From Desulfobulbaceae bacterium UBA2262 (GTDB lineage Bacteria > Desulfobacterota > Desulfobulbia > Desulfobulbales > Desulfurivibrionaceae), in contig DDXK01000044.1 of assembly GCA_002347185.1 (NCBI GenBank), positions 524 through 7,522 of the forward strand: a stretch of 6,999 nt of DNA. Direction: 5' to 3'. Below are positions 1 through 5,934 of this stretch, piece by piece. The position numbers and the translations under genes are program-made. Positions within the stretch are counted from its first letter, which is position 1. The number at the start of each line of letters is the position of its first letter. The notes beneath the pieces were generated by a model. That model was not told the DNA's origin. It made no database searches and saw only the letters and a program-made list of their open reading frames with translations.

Positions 1-1
1 C

Positions 2-487
2 CACGGCACCATCAAGATCGGCGATACCTTTTCCGACAAGGAGCCCCTCAAGTTCACCGGCATTCCCAATTTTGCCCCCGAGCATTTCCGGCGGGTGCTG
101 ATCAAGAATCCCCTCAAGGTCAAGCAGCTCAACAAGGGTCTGGTGCAACTGGCGGAGGAGGGCGCGGTGCAGCTCTTCCGGCCGCTGATGGGCAGCGATT
201 ACATCCTGGGCGCCGTGGGCGTGCTGCAGTTTGACGTGACCATGGCCAGGCTCAAGGCGGAATACGGAGTGGAGGCGGTGTACGAACCCGTGAGCTATGC
301 CACCGCCCGCTGGGTGGAGTGCGAAGACCGCAGGAAACTCGATGAGTTCAAGGCCAGGAATCAGGCGCATCTGGCCCTCGACGCCGAAGGCCACCTGGCC
401 TACCTGGCGGAAAGCGAATGGCGTCTGGGCCGCACCGCCGAACTTTTCCCCGGCATCGTTTTCCTCAAGACCAGGGAGCACAGCTGA
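2..487 (+). CDS. prfC: Peptide chain release factor 3 (RF3), C-terminal part
   Basis: This is the last 161 codons of RF3, the translational GTPase that removes RF1 or RF2 from the ribosome after the finished peptide is released. The 5' end, with the GTPase domain, lies outside the window. Visible family landmarks, from my memory of the E. coli protein, are the segment TGIPNFAPEHFRRV (about residues 19-32 of the fragment), the helix KQLNKGLVQLAEEGAVQLFR, the block GAVGVLQFDVTMARLKAEYGVEAVYEP, then ATARWVEC, and a C-terminus ending in TREHS, where the E. coli protein ends TREH. The order and spacing match the RF3-specific C-terminal domain, so the reading frame is intact to its TGA stop. The product is cytoplasmic. 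EF-G is a relative but lacks this C-terminal block, so the assignment is firm. Confidence 0.96.
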   Translation, partial: HGTIKIGDTFSDKEPLKFTGIPNFAPEHFRRVLIKNPLKVKQLNKGLVQLAEEGAVQLFRPLMGSDYILGAVGVLQFDVTMARLKAEYGVEAVYEPVSYATARWVECEDRRKLDEFKARNQAHLALDAEGHLAYLAESEWRLGRTAELFPGIVFLKTREHS

Positions 488-510
488 GCCAAACCGCCAG
501 CGGCCGTCCT

Positions 511-720
511 TTATGGCAGGCGGGTGCTCCTTTTCCGCCCCAGCCTTTTTGCGGCCAGCCGCAAAGCCGCCCCCGCCAGGCAGGCCGCCCGCAGGCCGAC
601 GCCGACAAGGCCGAGGGCCATCGCCCCAAGGGCTATGGCGGCCAAAGCTCTGCCGGGCCTGCCCTCTGCCCTTCCTGCCGTTCTTTTTTTTCTCTCCATT
701 GTCTTCAGAGTGTAGGCCAT
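511..720 (-). CDS. Possible small membrane protein, unknown function
   Basis: This is an open frame of 69 codons on the minus strand in the gap between prfC and the FapA-like gene. It would end in TAA 23 bases after the prfC stop (convergent) and run divergently from the FapA-like gene. The predicted protein has a very basic N-terminus (MERKKR at residues 8-13), a hydrophobic stretch rich in Ala, Gly and Leu at about 25-43 that could span a membrane once, a second weaker hydrophobic or amphipathic stretch at 44-58, and a basic tail (RLGRKRSTR). A GGAAG lies 8 bases before the ATG at 718-720; a second ATG at 697-699 is an alternative start, and the frame stays open upstream to about position 966. 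I do not recognise a family. In GC-rich DNA such frames can arise by chance, so this is a candidate only. Its support is that it fills an otherwise empty gap and has a membrane-protein-like composition. Confidence 0.33.
   Translation of the reverse strand: MAYTLKTMERKKRTAGRAEGRPGRALAAIALGAMALGLVGVGLRAACLAGAALRLAAKRLGRKRSTRLP
548..565. repeat. Perfect inverted repeat, 8-bp arms
   Basis: TTTGCGGC and GCCGCAAA flank a 2-base centre, about 60 bases after the prfC stop. As RNA the innermost pair would open, leaving a 7-bp stem. No run of T follows on either strand, so it is not a standard intrinsic terminator. It also lies inside the possible minus-strand small gene, where it would encode part of the basic tail. 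It could be a protein-binding site, a transcription-slowing hairpin after prfC, or chance. Confidence 0.4.
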
Positions 721-730
721 TCCTGCGCTT

Positions 731-757
731 CCCGCCAGGAAGAATCCTGCTTGCGGG
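731..757. promoter_or_regulatory. Inverted repeat, possible operator
   Basis: The left arm CCCGC-CAGGA (731-740) pairs with the right arm TCCTG (745-749) and GCGGG (753-757), with a 4-base centre AGAA and a 3-base bulge CTT (750-752). That gives ten paired positions in two blocks of five. The right block overlaps the candidate -35 hexamer TTGCGG at 751-756. The site lies between the possible small minus-strand gene and the FapA-like gene, so a bound repressor could affect either. It could instead form a hairpin in RNA. No regulator is encoded nearby. Confidence 0.4.
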
Positions 758-780
758 ATCGGGCAAAAACCGGGCATTAT
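751..780 (+). promoter_or_regulatory. Candidate sigma70-like promoter for the FapA-like gene
   Basis: TTGCGG (751-756) and CATTAT (775-780) are separated by 18 bases. They match the TTGACA and TATAAT consensus at 3 and 4 of 6 positions. Transcription would begin near 787, after the upstream ATG at 779 but before the ATG at 866. If real, it favours the downstream start codon. The match is modest and GC-rich genomes give many such sites. Confidence 0.33.
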
Positions 781-857
781 GAAAAAATGGACAGGGCGGG
801 CCGGCGTGTCCCGCACCTTCTCCGGCGCGGACGGCGACAAGGCAGGAAAAACTGCGG

Positions 858-863
858 CAGGAG
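858..863 (+). promoter_or_regulatory. Ribosome binding site supporting the start at 866
   Basis: CAGGAG ends two bases before the ATG at 866. The match to the anti-Shine-Dalgarno sequence is good but the spacing is short. The competing ATG at 779 is preceded only by CCGGGCATT, with no purine-rich site of comparable quality. This favours 866 as the start of the FapA-like protein, though not decisively. Confidence 0.4.
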
Positions 864-865
864 CG

Positions 866-3466
866 ATGGCGGAAAATTCTCTCACCATAGAGGCGCAGAG
901 CAGCGAAGAGGCCCGCGGGCAAGGCGCCCTCCGTCTGCAGCTTCCGCCGGAGGATCTGGAGGTCACCGCGCTGGACCAGGGCCACTATCTGGTTTCCGTG
1001 GCCAATGTGCCGGGCAGGTTCGAGATCTTTGTCCAGGCGGACAGGCTGGCCGCCTTCCTCAAGGTTATCACCCCTCCCCGCGGCAATGGCGCCCTGGTTT
1101 CCTCCGAGCAGGTGCTGCAGGCCCTGGCCGAAAAAAAGATCCTCTTCGGCATCGATACCCAGGCCATTGACGAGGTTGTCGCCCGGGTCAGGGAGACGGG
1201 CAAGCCGGAAACCGATATCTGCATCGCCAGGGGCGAGCCGGCCCGGGCCGGGGCCAACGGGAGGGTGGAACTCAAGGTCGGACTGGGTGCGCTGAATCCT
1301 GACCCCACCGCCGCGGACATGGTCCGGCCAGGGCAGGTGGTGGCCCTGCTCTTTCCTGCTCAGGCCGGTATGGACGGCACCGATGTCTTTGGGCAGGTGC
1401 TTGCCGCCAAGCCCGGAGCGGAGCGCACTTTCGCCGCCGGCGCCAATGTAGAGGTCAGCGCCGACGGCCTCACCTTCAGCGCCTTGATTTACGGACGGGC
1501 CATTGCCACCCGGGAAAACATTCTGGTCGCCAGCCTGGTCCAGATCGACGAGGCGAGGATGGCGGCCCGGCTTCCCATCTGGCAGGTGCTGGCCGACAAC
1601 AGCCGTCTGGCCGCGGAGGATGTCGTGGCCACCCTGGCCGCCGCCGGCGTGGTCCATGGTATCCAGGAGGAGGCCATCGCGGCGGCCCTCGCCGCGGAGG
1701 AGTCCGTGCCGCTCCTGGTCGCCGCCCTGGGCACCCCGGCGCGGGACGGGGTGGCGGCCCGGGTCAATTTTGCTTTTTCCCTGCATGGCCGCAATCCGCT
1801 TGCCGTGGATCGGGCCCGGCAGACGGGCGTGGTGACCGAAAAAAAGCTGCGCCGCGATCTGGTGGTGCCCGGTGATCTGCTGGCCAGGAAAGTGCCCCTG
1901 GTGCCGGCGGAGGATGGCCGCACCGTCACCGGCGAGGCTCTGGTCGGGCGGCCGGCCGAGGATTTCTCAATCACGGCCGGCGAGTATGTGGTGGCGGTGG
2001 AGGAGGGGCTTGCCTTTGTCGTGGCCGACACCATCGTGGCCGGCTATGCCGACTACAGCAACGGGGTAATTTCCGTTCTCGATCCCGTCCGGGTTTCCGA
2101 GGATGGCATGCAGGCCTTTCTCACCGTGCATCCTCCCGGCCGGGGCGGGCTGGGGATGACGGGGGAGCTGGCCGCCCGCCTTCTTGCCCAGCATCAGGTC
2201 GTGTACGGAATAAGCGATACCGTGGTGCGGAAGGCTATCGCCTTCGCGGCCGAGAAGAATGCGGTACTCAACGAGGTGGTGGTGGCCAAGGGGATCCTCC
2301 CGCTTCCGGGTCGCGACGCTGAAATCGAACTGCTGGTTCCCGTGGACAAGCTGGCCGGGGTTTCCCTGGAAACCGGGGATCGCATGAATTTTCGGGAGCG
2401 GAGCCTCATCCATAACGTCAAGGAAGGCGAGCTTCTGGCCCGCAAGATTCCCGCGGAGGCGGGGGTGGCCGGTCATGATGTGCTGGGGCGGGAGCTGCCG
2501 GCGCAGGCCGGAGAGGACAAGCAGCTGCTCGCCCAGGCCAACGTGGCGGTTTCCGAGGACGGCCTTCTCTTCACTGCCCAGATCGGGGGAATGCTTTCCC
2601 TGCTGGACCGCAATAAGATCGCGGTGTTCCAGGTTTATGAGGTGAAAGGCGATGTCGATTACGCCACCGGCAATCTGAACATGGAGGGCGCACTGGCCAT
2701 CAAGGGCTGGATCCGTTCCGGCTTTACGGTGCGGGCCAGCGGGGATGTCATGGTCGGCGGCGGGGTCGAGGACGCGCTGATCCTCTCCGGCGCCAATGTC
2801 ATCATCGCCGGCGGTGTTGTCTGTCTGGAGCATGGCAGGATAAAGGCAGGGGGCGATGTTTCGGTGAAGTTCCTGGAACGGACCCGGGTCCATGCCGGCG
2901 GCAATGTTCATGTCCACGATGAGGCCATGCGCAGCTTTGTTTCCGCCGGGGGGGCCTTTTCCGCGGTCACCGGCAAGGGGCGGATCCGGGGCGGGACCAT
3001 TCTGGCGGTTCAGGGTATCGAGGTCAACGAGGTCGGTTCCGCCGCCGGGGTGAGGACGCTGCTCATGGCCGGCACCAATCCCGGCCTCAAGCGCCGTATC
3101 GCTCTGCTTGGCAAGGAGATCAACGGCTACCGGCGGCAGCGGGCGAAGATGGATACGGTGCTGGGCCGTTATCTGGGGCAGGGCAAGGGAATAAACCTGC
3201 CCCGGGAGGCGGCCCGCAAGCTTTCCCTGCTTGCCAAGCAGCGCCGGGCTCTGGTGCAGGCCGAGGCGCGTCTCGCCAGGGCCCGGGAAGAGTTGGCCCG
3301 GGAGCTTGCCGGCCTCGAGCAGCGGGCGGTCAGAATCGTGGTCAGGAAGGCGGTCTATGCCGGAACCACGGTGGTGATCGGGGGGAAGATGCACAAGGTC
3401 AGCGAGGATATCAGGCGTCCGGTCACTTTTCTGCTCGACGACTCCGGGCAGGTGGTGCTGCGTTGA
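866..3466 (+). CDS. FapA/DUF342 family protein with three N-terminal modules
   Basis: This long protein (866 residues from the start chosen here) belongs to the FapA family, formerly DUF342, named for flagellar assembly protein A of Vibrio; the role in most other bacteria is not known. Residues about 41-221, 223-408 and 409-593 are three divergent copies of the FapA N-terminal module. Each has a helix leading to a GI motif (ILFGIDTQAI, VVHGIQEEAI, VVYGISDTVV), then a G-x-P turn, then a P-G-x-x-x-A-x-x-x-P-type block (VRPGQVVALLFP, VVPGDLLARKVP, VKEGELLARKIP). Residues about 594-739 form the conserved beta-helix, with repeated GG turns (IKAGGDVSV, VHAGGNVHV). Residues about 741-821 are a charged coiled coil, and the last 40 are beta-rich. 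There is no signal peptide, so the protein is probably cytoplasmic. The ATG at 866 has AGGAG two bases upstream and begins MAENSLTIEA. An in-frame ATG at 779 would add 29 residues but has no clear ribosome binding site. It is followed at 34 bases by the CBS-pair gene. Family assignment is firm; function is not. Confidence 0.9.
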   Translation: MAENSLTIEAQSSEEARGQGALRLQLPPEDLEVTALDQGHYLVSVANVPGRFEIFVQADRLAAFLKVITPPRGNGALVSSEQVLQALAEKKILFGIDTQAIDEVVARVRETGKPETDICIARGEPARAGANGRVELKVGLGALNPDPTAADMVRPGQVVALLFPAQAGMDGTDVFGQVLAAKPGAERTFAAGANVEVSADGLTFSALIYGRAIATRENILVASLVQIDEARMAARLPIWQVLADNSRLAAEDVVATLAAAGVVHGIQEEAIAAALAAEESVPLLVAALGTPARDGVAARVNFAFSLHGRNPLAVDRARQTGVVTEKKLRRDLVVPGDLLARKVPLVPAEDGRTVTGEALVGRPAEDFSITAGEYVVAVEEGLAFVVADTIVAGYADYSNGVISVLDPVRVSEDGMQAFLTVHPPGRGGLGMTGELAARLLAQHQVVYGISDTVVRKAIAFAAEKNAVLNEVVVAKGILPLPGRDAEIELLVPVDKLAGVSLETGDRMNFRERSLIHNVKEGELLARKIPAEAGVAGHDVLGRELPAQAGEDKQLLAQANVAVSEDGLLFTAQIGGMLSLLDRNKIAVFQVYEVKGDVDYATGNLNMEGALAIKGWIRSGFTVRASGDVMVGGGVEDALILSGANVIIAGGVVCLEHGRIKAGGDVSVKFLERTRVHAGGNVHVHDEAMRSFVSAGGAFSAVTGKGRIRGGTILAVQGIEVNEVGSAAGVRTLLMAGTNPGLKRRIALLGKEINGYRRQRAKMDTVLGRYLGQGKGINLPREAARKLSLLAKQRRALVQAEARLARAREELARELAGLEQRAVRIVVRKAVYAGTTVVIGGKMHKVSEDIRRPVTFLLDDSGQVVLR

Positions 3467-3500
3467 AAACCATTCCAGCGAAGACGGGAGAAAAAAATCT

Positions 3501-3899
3501 ATGCAGATCAAGAAACTGTTGGTGAAAGACCTCATGCGCGTGGAGGTGAGAACCATTGGCGCCGACGCCAGCCTCAAGGAGGCGGCCAGGGCGATGCACG
3601 AGCAGAAGGTCTCAAGCCTGGTGATCCAGCCGGCCGACGAGAGCGATGCCTTCGGGATCGTCACCAGAAAGGATGTGCTCGAGGCCATGCTCATGGACAG
3701 CGGCGGCGATTTGCCCTATCTGGTCTCCGAGGTGATGACCAAGCCTGCCATCACCGTGGGGCCGAAGCTCTCCATCGAAAACTGCCTCCTCCTGATGCGG
3801 GTGGCCGGCACCCGGCGGCTGCCGGTGGTGGAAGGCGAGCGCCTGGTCGGGATCATCAGCAACACCGATGTCTTCGACAGGTTGATCAGCGGGAAGTGA
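3501..3899 (+). CDS. Stand-alone CBS domain pair protein
   Basis: This 132-residue protein consists almost wholly of two CBS domains, about residues 8-63 and 75-130. CBS pairs fold into a Bateman module that commonly binds adenine nucleotides and acts as an energy or ligand sensor. Each domain ends with the family's nucleotide-contact motif of the form G-h-h-S/T-x-x-D: GIVTRKD at 52-58 and GIISNTD at 117-123, with the terminal Asp that usually contacts ribose. Each domain opens with the typical V-x-x-L/V-M segment (VKDLMRVEVRTIG, VSEVMTKPAITVG). There is no signal peptide, membrane segment or fused catalytic domain, so it is probably cytoplasmic and works on a partner. GGGAG at 3486-3490 lies 10 bases before the ATG. 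The gene starts 34 bases after the FapA-like gene on the same strand with no obvious terminator between, so co-transcription is likely. The partner and ligand cannot be read from the sequence. Confidence 0.9.
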   Translation: MQIKKLLVKDLMRVEVRTIGADASLKEAARAMHEQKVSSLVIQPADESDAFGIVTRKDVLEAMLMDSGGDLPYLVSEVMTKPAITVGPKLSIENCLLLMRVAGTRRLPVVEGERLVGIISNTDVFDRLISGK

Positions 3900-3932
3900 G
3901 GGATTCGGAAGGAAGTGCGGCGGGCACAATGA

Positions 3933-4004
3933 AAGCCCCGATGAGGCTTCGCCGCAGGAGCAATTTGTGGGGTTTCGTGGAGATGATTGCGGCCATCGGG
4001 GCTT
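3933..4004. repeat. 72-base imperfect palindrome in the spacer
   Basis: AAGCCCCGATG (3933-3943) is perfectly complementary to CATCGGGGCTT (3994-4004). Inside it, GCCGC (3951-3955) pairs with GCGGC (3989-3993), which abuts the right outer arm, leaving a 7-base bulge AGGCTTC on the left. The predicted structure is a 16-bp stem in two blocks with a loop of 33 bases. It begins 33 bases after the CBS gene stop. No T-run follows on either strand, so it does not look like a simple intrinsic terminator. It could be a processing or stability hairpin at the 3' end of the fapA-like/CBS transcript, a small RNA, or one copy of a dispersed palindromic repeat. Several short frames cross it on both strands but none looks like a real gene. 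Confidence 0.55.
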
Positions 4005-4111
4005 GTCTGTATTCTCGGCCAAAGGGGGAGGAAAAAGCAACTGAAAAATAGATGATTCCCCATTCCGTCCTCGTTCGCATTGGTGACTGCGGTCTGGGGG
4101 GTGAGAAAAGA
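4005..4111. other. Noncoding spacer without recognised content
   Basis: Together with its neighbours this is part of the 334-base gap (3900-4233) between the CBS gene and the secreted-protein gene. Apart from the palindrome at 3933-4004 and the promoter at 4112-4140, I see only AT-richer sequence (for example 4021-4060) and G-runs (4095-4101). I looked for a tRNA, a GEMM-type riboswitch core and short genes with a ribosome binding site and found none. Confidence 0.5.
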
Positions 4112-4140
4112 TTGCCGGAGGGGGCCGGTCTTGCTAGGAT
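4112..4140 (+). promoter_or_regulatory. Sigma70-like promoter with extended -10
   Basis: TTGCCG (4112-4117) and TAGGAT (4135-4140) have the ideal 17-base spacer, and TGC at 4132-4134 supplies an extended -10 (TGn). Transcription would start near 4147, giving a leader of about 87 bases before the ATG at 4234 of the secreted-protein gene. It is the best promoter match I see in the window and supports separate transcription of this gene from the upstream operon. Confidence 0.5.
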
Positions 4141-4233
4141 GAAAGCGGCTCGGCCTGCTGCTGTCCGGATTTTTGCGGCTGGCCCAAGAAAGCCCTTTGG
4201 GTCATTATGTTGTCTCGCTTGCGGGGTGCTGGA

Positions 4234-5823
4234 ATGAAAAAATTTTCTGCCGGTGTTTTAGTCCTTGCCATGTGCCTGTTTTCCCGCGTCGTCATCGCCG
4301 CACCTGCGGCCCCGACGCTTGCCCTCACCACCAGTGGCCTTGCGGTGAGGGCCGCCTGGTCGCAAGTCGTTGGTGCGACAGGATATACTCTGCACTTCGC
4401 CCCCTCCCCCTATACGGGGCCCGACTCCATCTCCAGTGTCGATCTCGGCTCAGGCAGGGAGCTGACCGTTTCCCTCTGGGAAGGAGCGGCTTTTTATGTC
4501 GCGATCACCGCCTATGACGGAAGCGGCTCCAGCCCCTACTCAAATATCGGCCATTTCAATCTTCTGACGGGAGGCGTGGACTTCAGTCTGCTCACCTCCG
4601 CCACCAACACGGTGGCCCTGCCCACTGCTTCCGCAAACATGCTCAAGACCAATTCCGCAGGCCAGCCGGCCATGCTTGTCTACCGAACTCAAAACGATGG
4701 CAGCCAGGCGCTCGAGTACTGGGAGAGGAACACCGCAGGTGCGTGGGCAGCCGAAGAGATCCCGGGGGCGGGAATGTCCACCTCAAGCAGCTACTGGGGA
4801 TACCTCACGGGGGAATGGGCCGGCCTTTTCTTCAACAGCCGTGGAGAACCCGTGGTGCTGAATTCCCTCGGCGCCGTTTTTGTCAAACAAAGCGGACAAT
4901 GGCGTGAACTCAACACCAGCGGGTCCCCACGCCTGGGGGAGCAGGGAACGGCAGCCATGGGGCCCAACGATACCCTGCATGTGCTTTTCCTGCCCTCAGG
5001 ATCTTCGGGGGCGATAACCTATTCCACCCTCAATTTGGCCGAAACCACCTGGACTTCCGCCACAATCCCGGTCGTGGCCGATGAAGGGTATTTTCAGATG
5101 TCCAGCGCGCCGCGTTTTTTCTCCATGGCGGTCGGGCAGGACGGAACAGTGCATGCCGTTTATACTCCCGACTTCTATTTCGTGCCGGTGACAGGCGGCA
5201 TGGAGGTGCGCAGCGAATTGTGGTACCTGAGCAACCGCAACGGTGGTTGGGAAACCGGTAAAATCAGCGGCCCGGCGAGTGGCAGTTACGGCGACGCCGG
5301 GCTGGGTGCGAGCATCGCCCTGGCCCCTTCCGGGCGTCCCGCTGTCGCGAGCGTCTTTATCGACCGGGCGGCCACCGGCTCAGCTGCGCATGCCACGCTC
5401 ATGTTTCATGAACAGGATGGATCCGGGGCCTGGCAGAGCGCCTCGATCGCCAGCGCCTCCGATGGCTATCTGGCGGGAGACGGGGAAATGGGAACAGGTT
5501 TTGCGCCGCAGTTACTCTTTGATGCGGCGGGCAATCCGCACATCGCCTTCACCGATTACGCCTCCCAGCATTTCGTTGGCTCTGGGCAGGATGATTTCGG
5601 CGGCAATTTGCGTCATGCCTGGAAGGATGGCGGAGTGTGGCGATTCAATACCGTGTTTCGACAGACCGACCCGCTCCGCAACCAGATCTATTGGCCCAAC
5701 ATGACTTTTCTCGGCGCTGGCCAGGTTGCCTTTGCCGGACAGCTCATGGCAGATACGCTGGGAGCGGATTTTTCCATCCAGGCACGCACAAGTGCGTTTC
5801 TTTTTGTGGAAGAGACGCGCTAG
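4234..5823 (+). CDS. Secreted FnIII-like and propeller-repeat protein, unknown function
   Basis: This 529-residue protein is predicted to be exported. Its N-terminus MKKFSAGVLVLAMCLFSRVV has a basic start and a hydrophobic core, with a likely signal peptidase I cut near VIA-AP (residues 21-23). Residues about 25-110 resemble a fibronectin type III domain (APAAPTLAL, then AWSQVVGATGYTLHF, and YVAITAYDGSGSSPYSN). The rest has about seven spaced units with the pattern G-x-P/V-x-H/V-x-x-Y/F, then L-x-Y, then a W-containing strand: examples are DTLHVLFLP, GTVHAVYTP, GRPAVASVF, GNPHIAFTD, and GAWQSASI or GVWRFNTV. Such units are typical of secreted beta-propellers (sialidase or BNR-like). Catalytic sialidase motifs are not evident. 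The mature part appears to lack cysteine. The ATG at 4234 is preferred over the one at 4207 because GGGGTG lies 5 bases before it and the signal peptide then starts cleanly. It may bind surface glycans or proteins, but that is a guess. The family name is not recognised. Confidence 0.82.
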   Translation: MKKFSAGVLVLAMCLFSRVVIAAPAAPTLALTTSGLAVRAAWSQVVGATGYTLHFAPSPYTGPDSISSVDLGSGRELTVSLWEGAAFYVAITAYDGSGSSPYSNIGHFNLLTGGVDFSLLTSATNTVALPTASANMLKTNSAGQPAMLVYRTQNDGSQALEYWERNTAGAWAAEEIPGAGMSTSSSYWGYLTGEWAGLFFNSRGEPVVLNSLGAVFVKQSGQWRELNTSGSPRLGEQGTAAMGPNDTLHVLFLPSGSSGAITYSTLNLAETTWTSATIPVVADEGYFQMSSAPRFFSMAVGQDGTVHAVYTPDFYFVPVTGGMEVRSELWYLSNRNGGWETGKISGPASGSYGDAGLGASIALAPSGRPAVASVFIDRAATGSAAHATLMFHEQDGSGAWQSASIASASDGYLAGDGEMGTGFAPQLLFDAAGNPHIAFTDYASQHFVGSGQDDFGGNLRHAWKDGGVWRFNTVFRQTDPLRNQIYWPNMTFLGAGQVAFAGQLMADTLGADFSIQARTSAFLFVEETR

Positions 5824-5855
5824 GGGCGTGTTTACGGAAAGGGCTTCACGCCTCT

Positions 5856-5893
5856 CTTCCGCTCATGACCTCACCGCAGGGAAGCTCTTTTTT
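5856..5893 (+). terminator. Candidate intrinsic terminator after the secreted-protein gene
   Basis: CTTCCGC (5856-5862) can pair with GC (5876-5877) and GGAAG (5880-5884), allowing a 2-base bulge. CTC and then six T residues (5888-5893) follow. The stem is short and the loop is 13 bases, so strength is doubtful. A second possible stem, GGCGTG (5825-5830) with CACGCC (5847-5852), starts just after the stop codon but lacks a T-run. The position between convergent genes is right for a terminator. Confidence 0.33.
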
Positions 5894-5934
5894 CATCACT
5901 CCAGCGAGGCGCCCTCCTCGGCCTCACCTTCCCC

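Noticed and set aside
655..695. Terminator ending in the T-run at 682-690
   Set aside because: The only stem upstream is GGGC/GCCC with four pairs, and it is separated from the T-run by about 10 bases.
738..750. Possible sigma54 promoter (GG...GC) before the FapA-like gene
   Set aside because: The GG and GC are separated by 9 bases instead of the required 10, and the flanking consensus is poor.
418..1170. 250-codon plus-strand frame bridging prfC and the FapA-like gene
   Set aside because: It overlaps two real genes in another frame and its product is low-complexity, rich in Arg, Gly and Pro, with no domain.
1489..2034. 181-codon minus-strand frame rich in Ser, Arg, Ala and Thr
   Set aside because: This composition is typical of an antisense shadow of GC-rich coding sequence, and it lies wholly inside the FapA-like gene.
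1967..3694. 575-codon open frame on the minus strand opposite the FapA-like gene
   Set aside because: It runs antisense across a clearly conserved FapA/DUF342 frame and the CBS gene start. Long antisense frames are expected in GC-rich coding DNA, and its product shows no recognisable domain.
3716..4080. Overlapping minus-strand frames of 64-142 codons across the spacer and palindrome
   Set aside because: They overlap the CBS gene in antisense or cross the palindrome, have no clear ribosome binding site, and show no recognisable domain.
4234..4320. Lipoprotein signal at LAMC in the secreted protein
   Set aside because: The residue before Cys is Met, which does not fit the lipobox, and the hydrophobic stretch continues past the Cys to a better signal peptidase I site near VIA-AP.
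5906..5925. GAGGC/GCCTC inverted repeat as a terminator for the ABC-F gene
   Set aside because: The stem has only five pairs and no T-run follows it on the minus strand.
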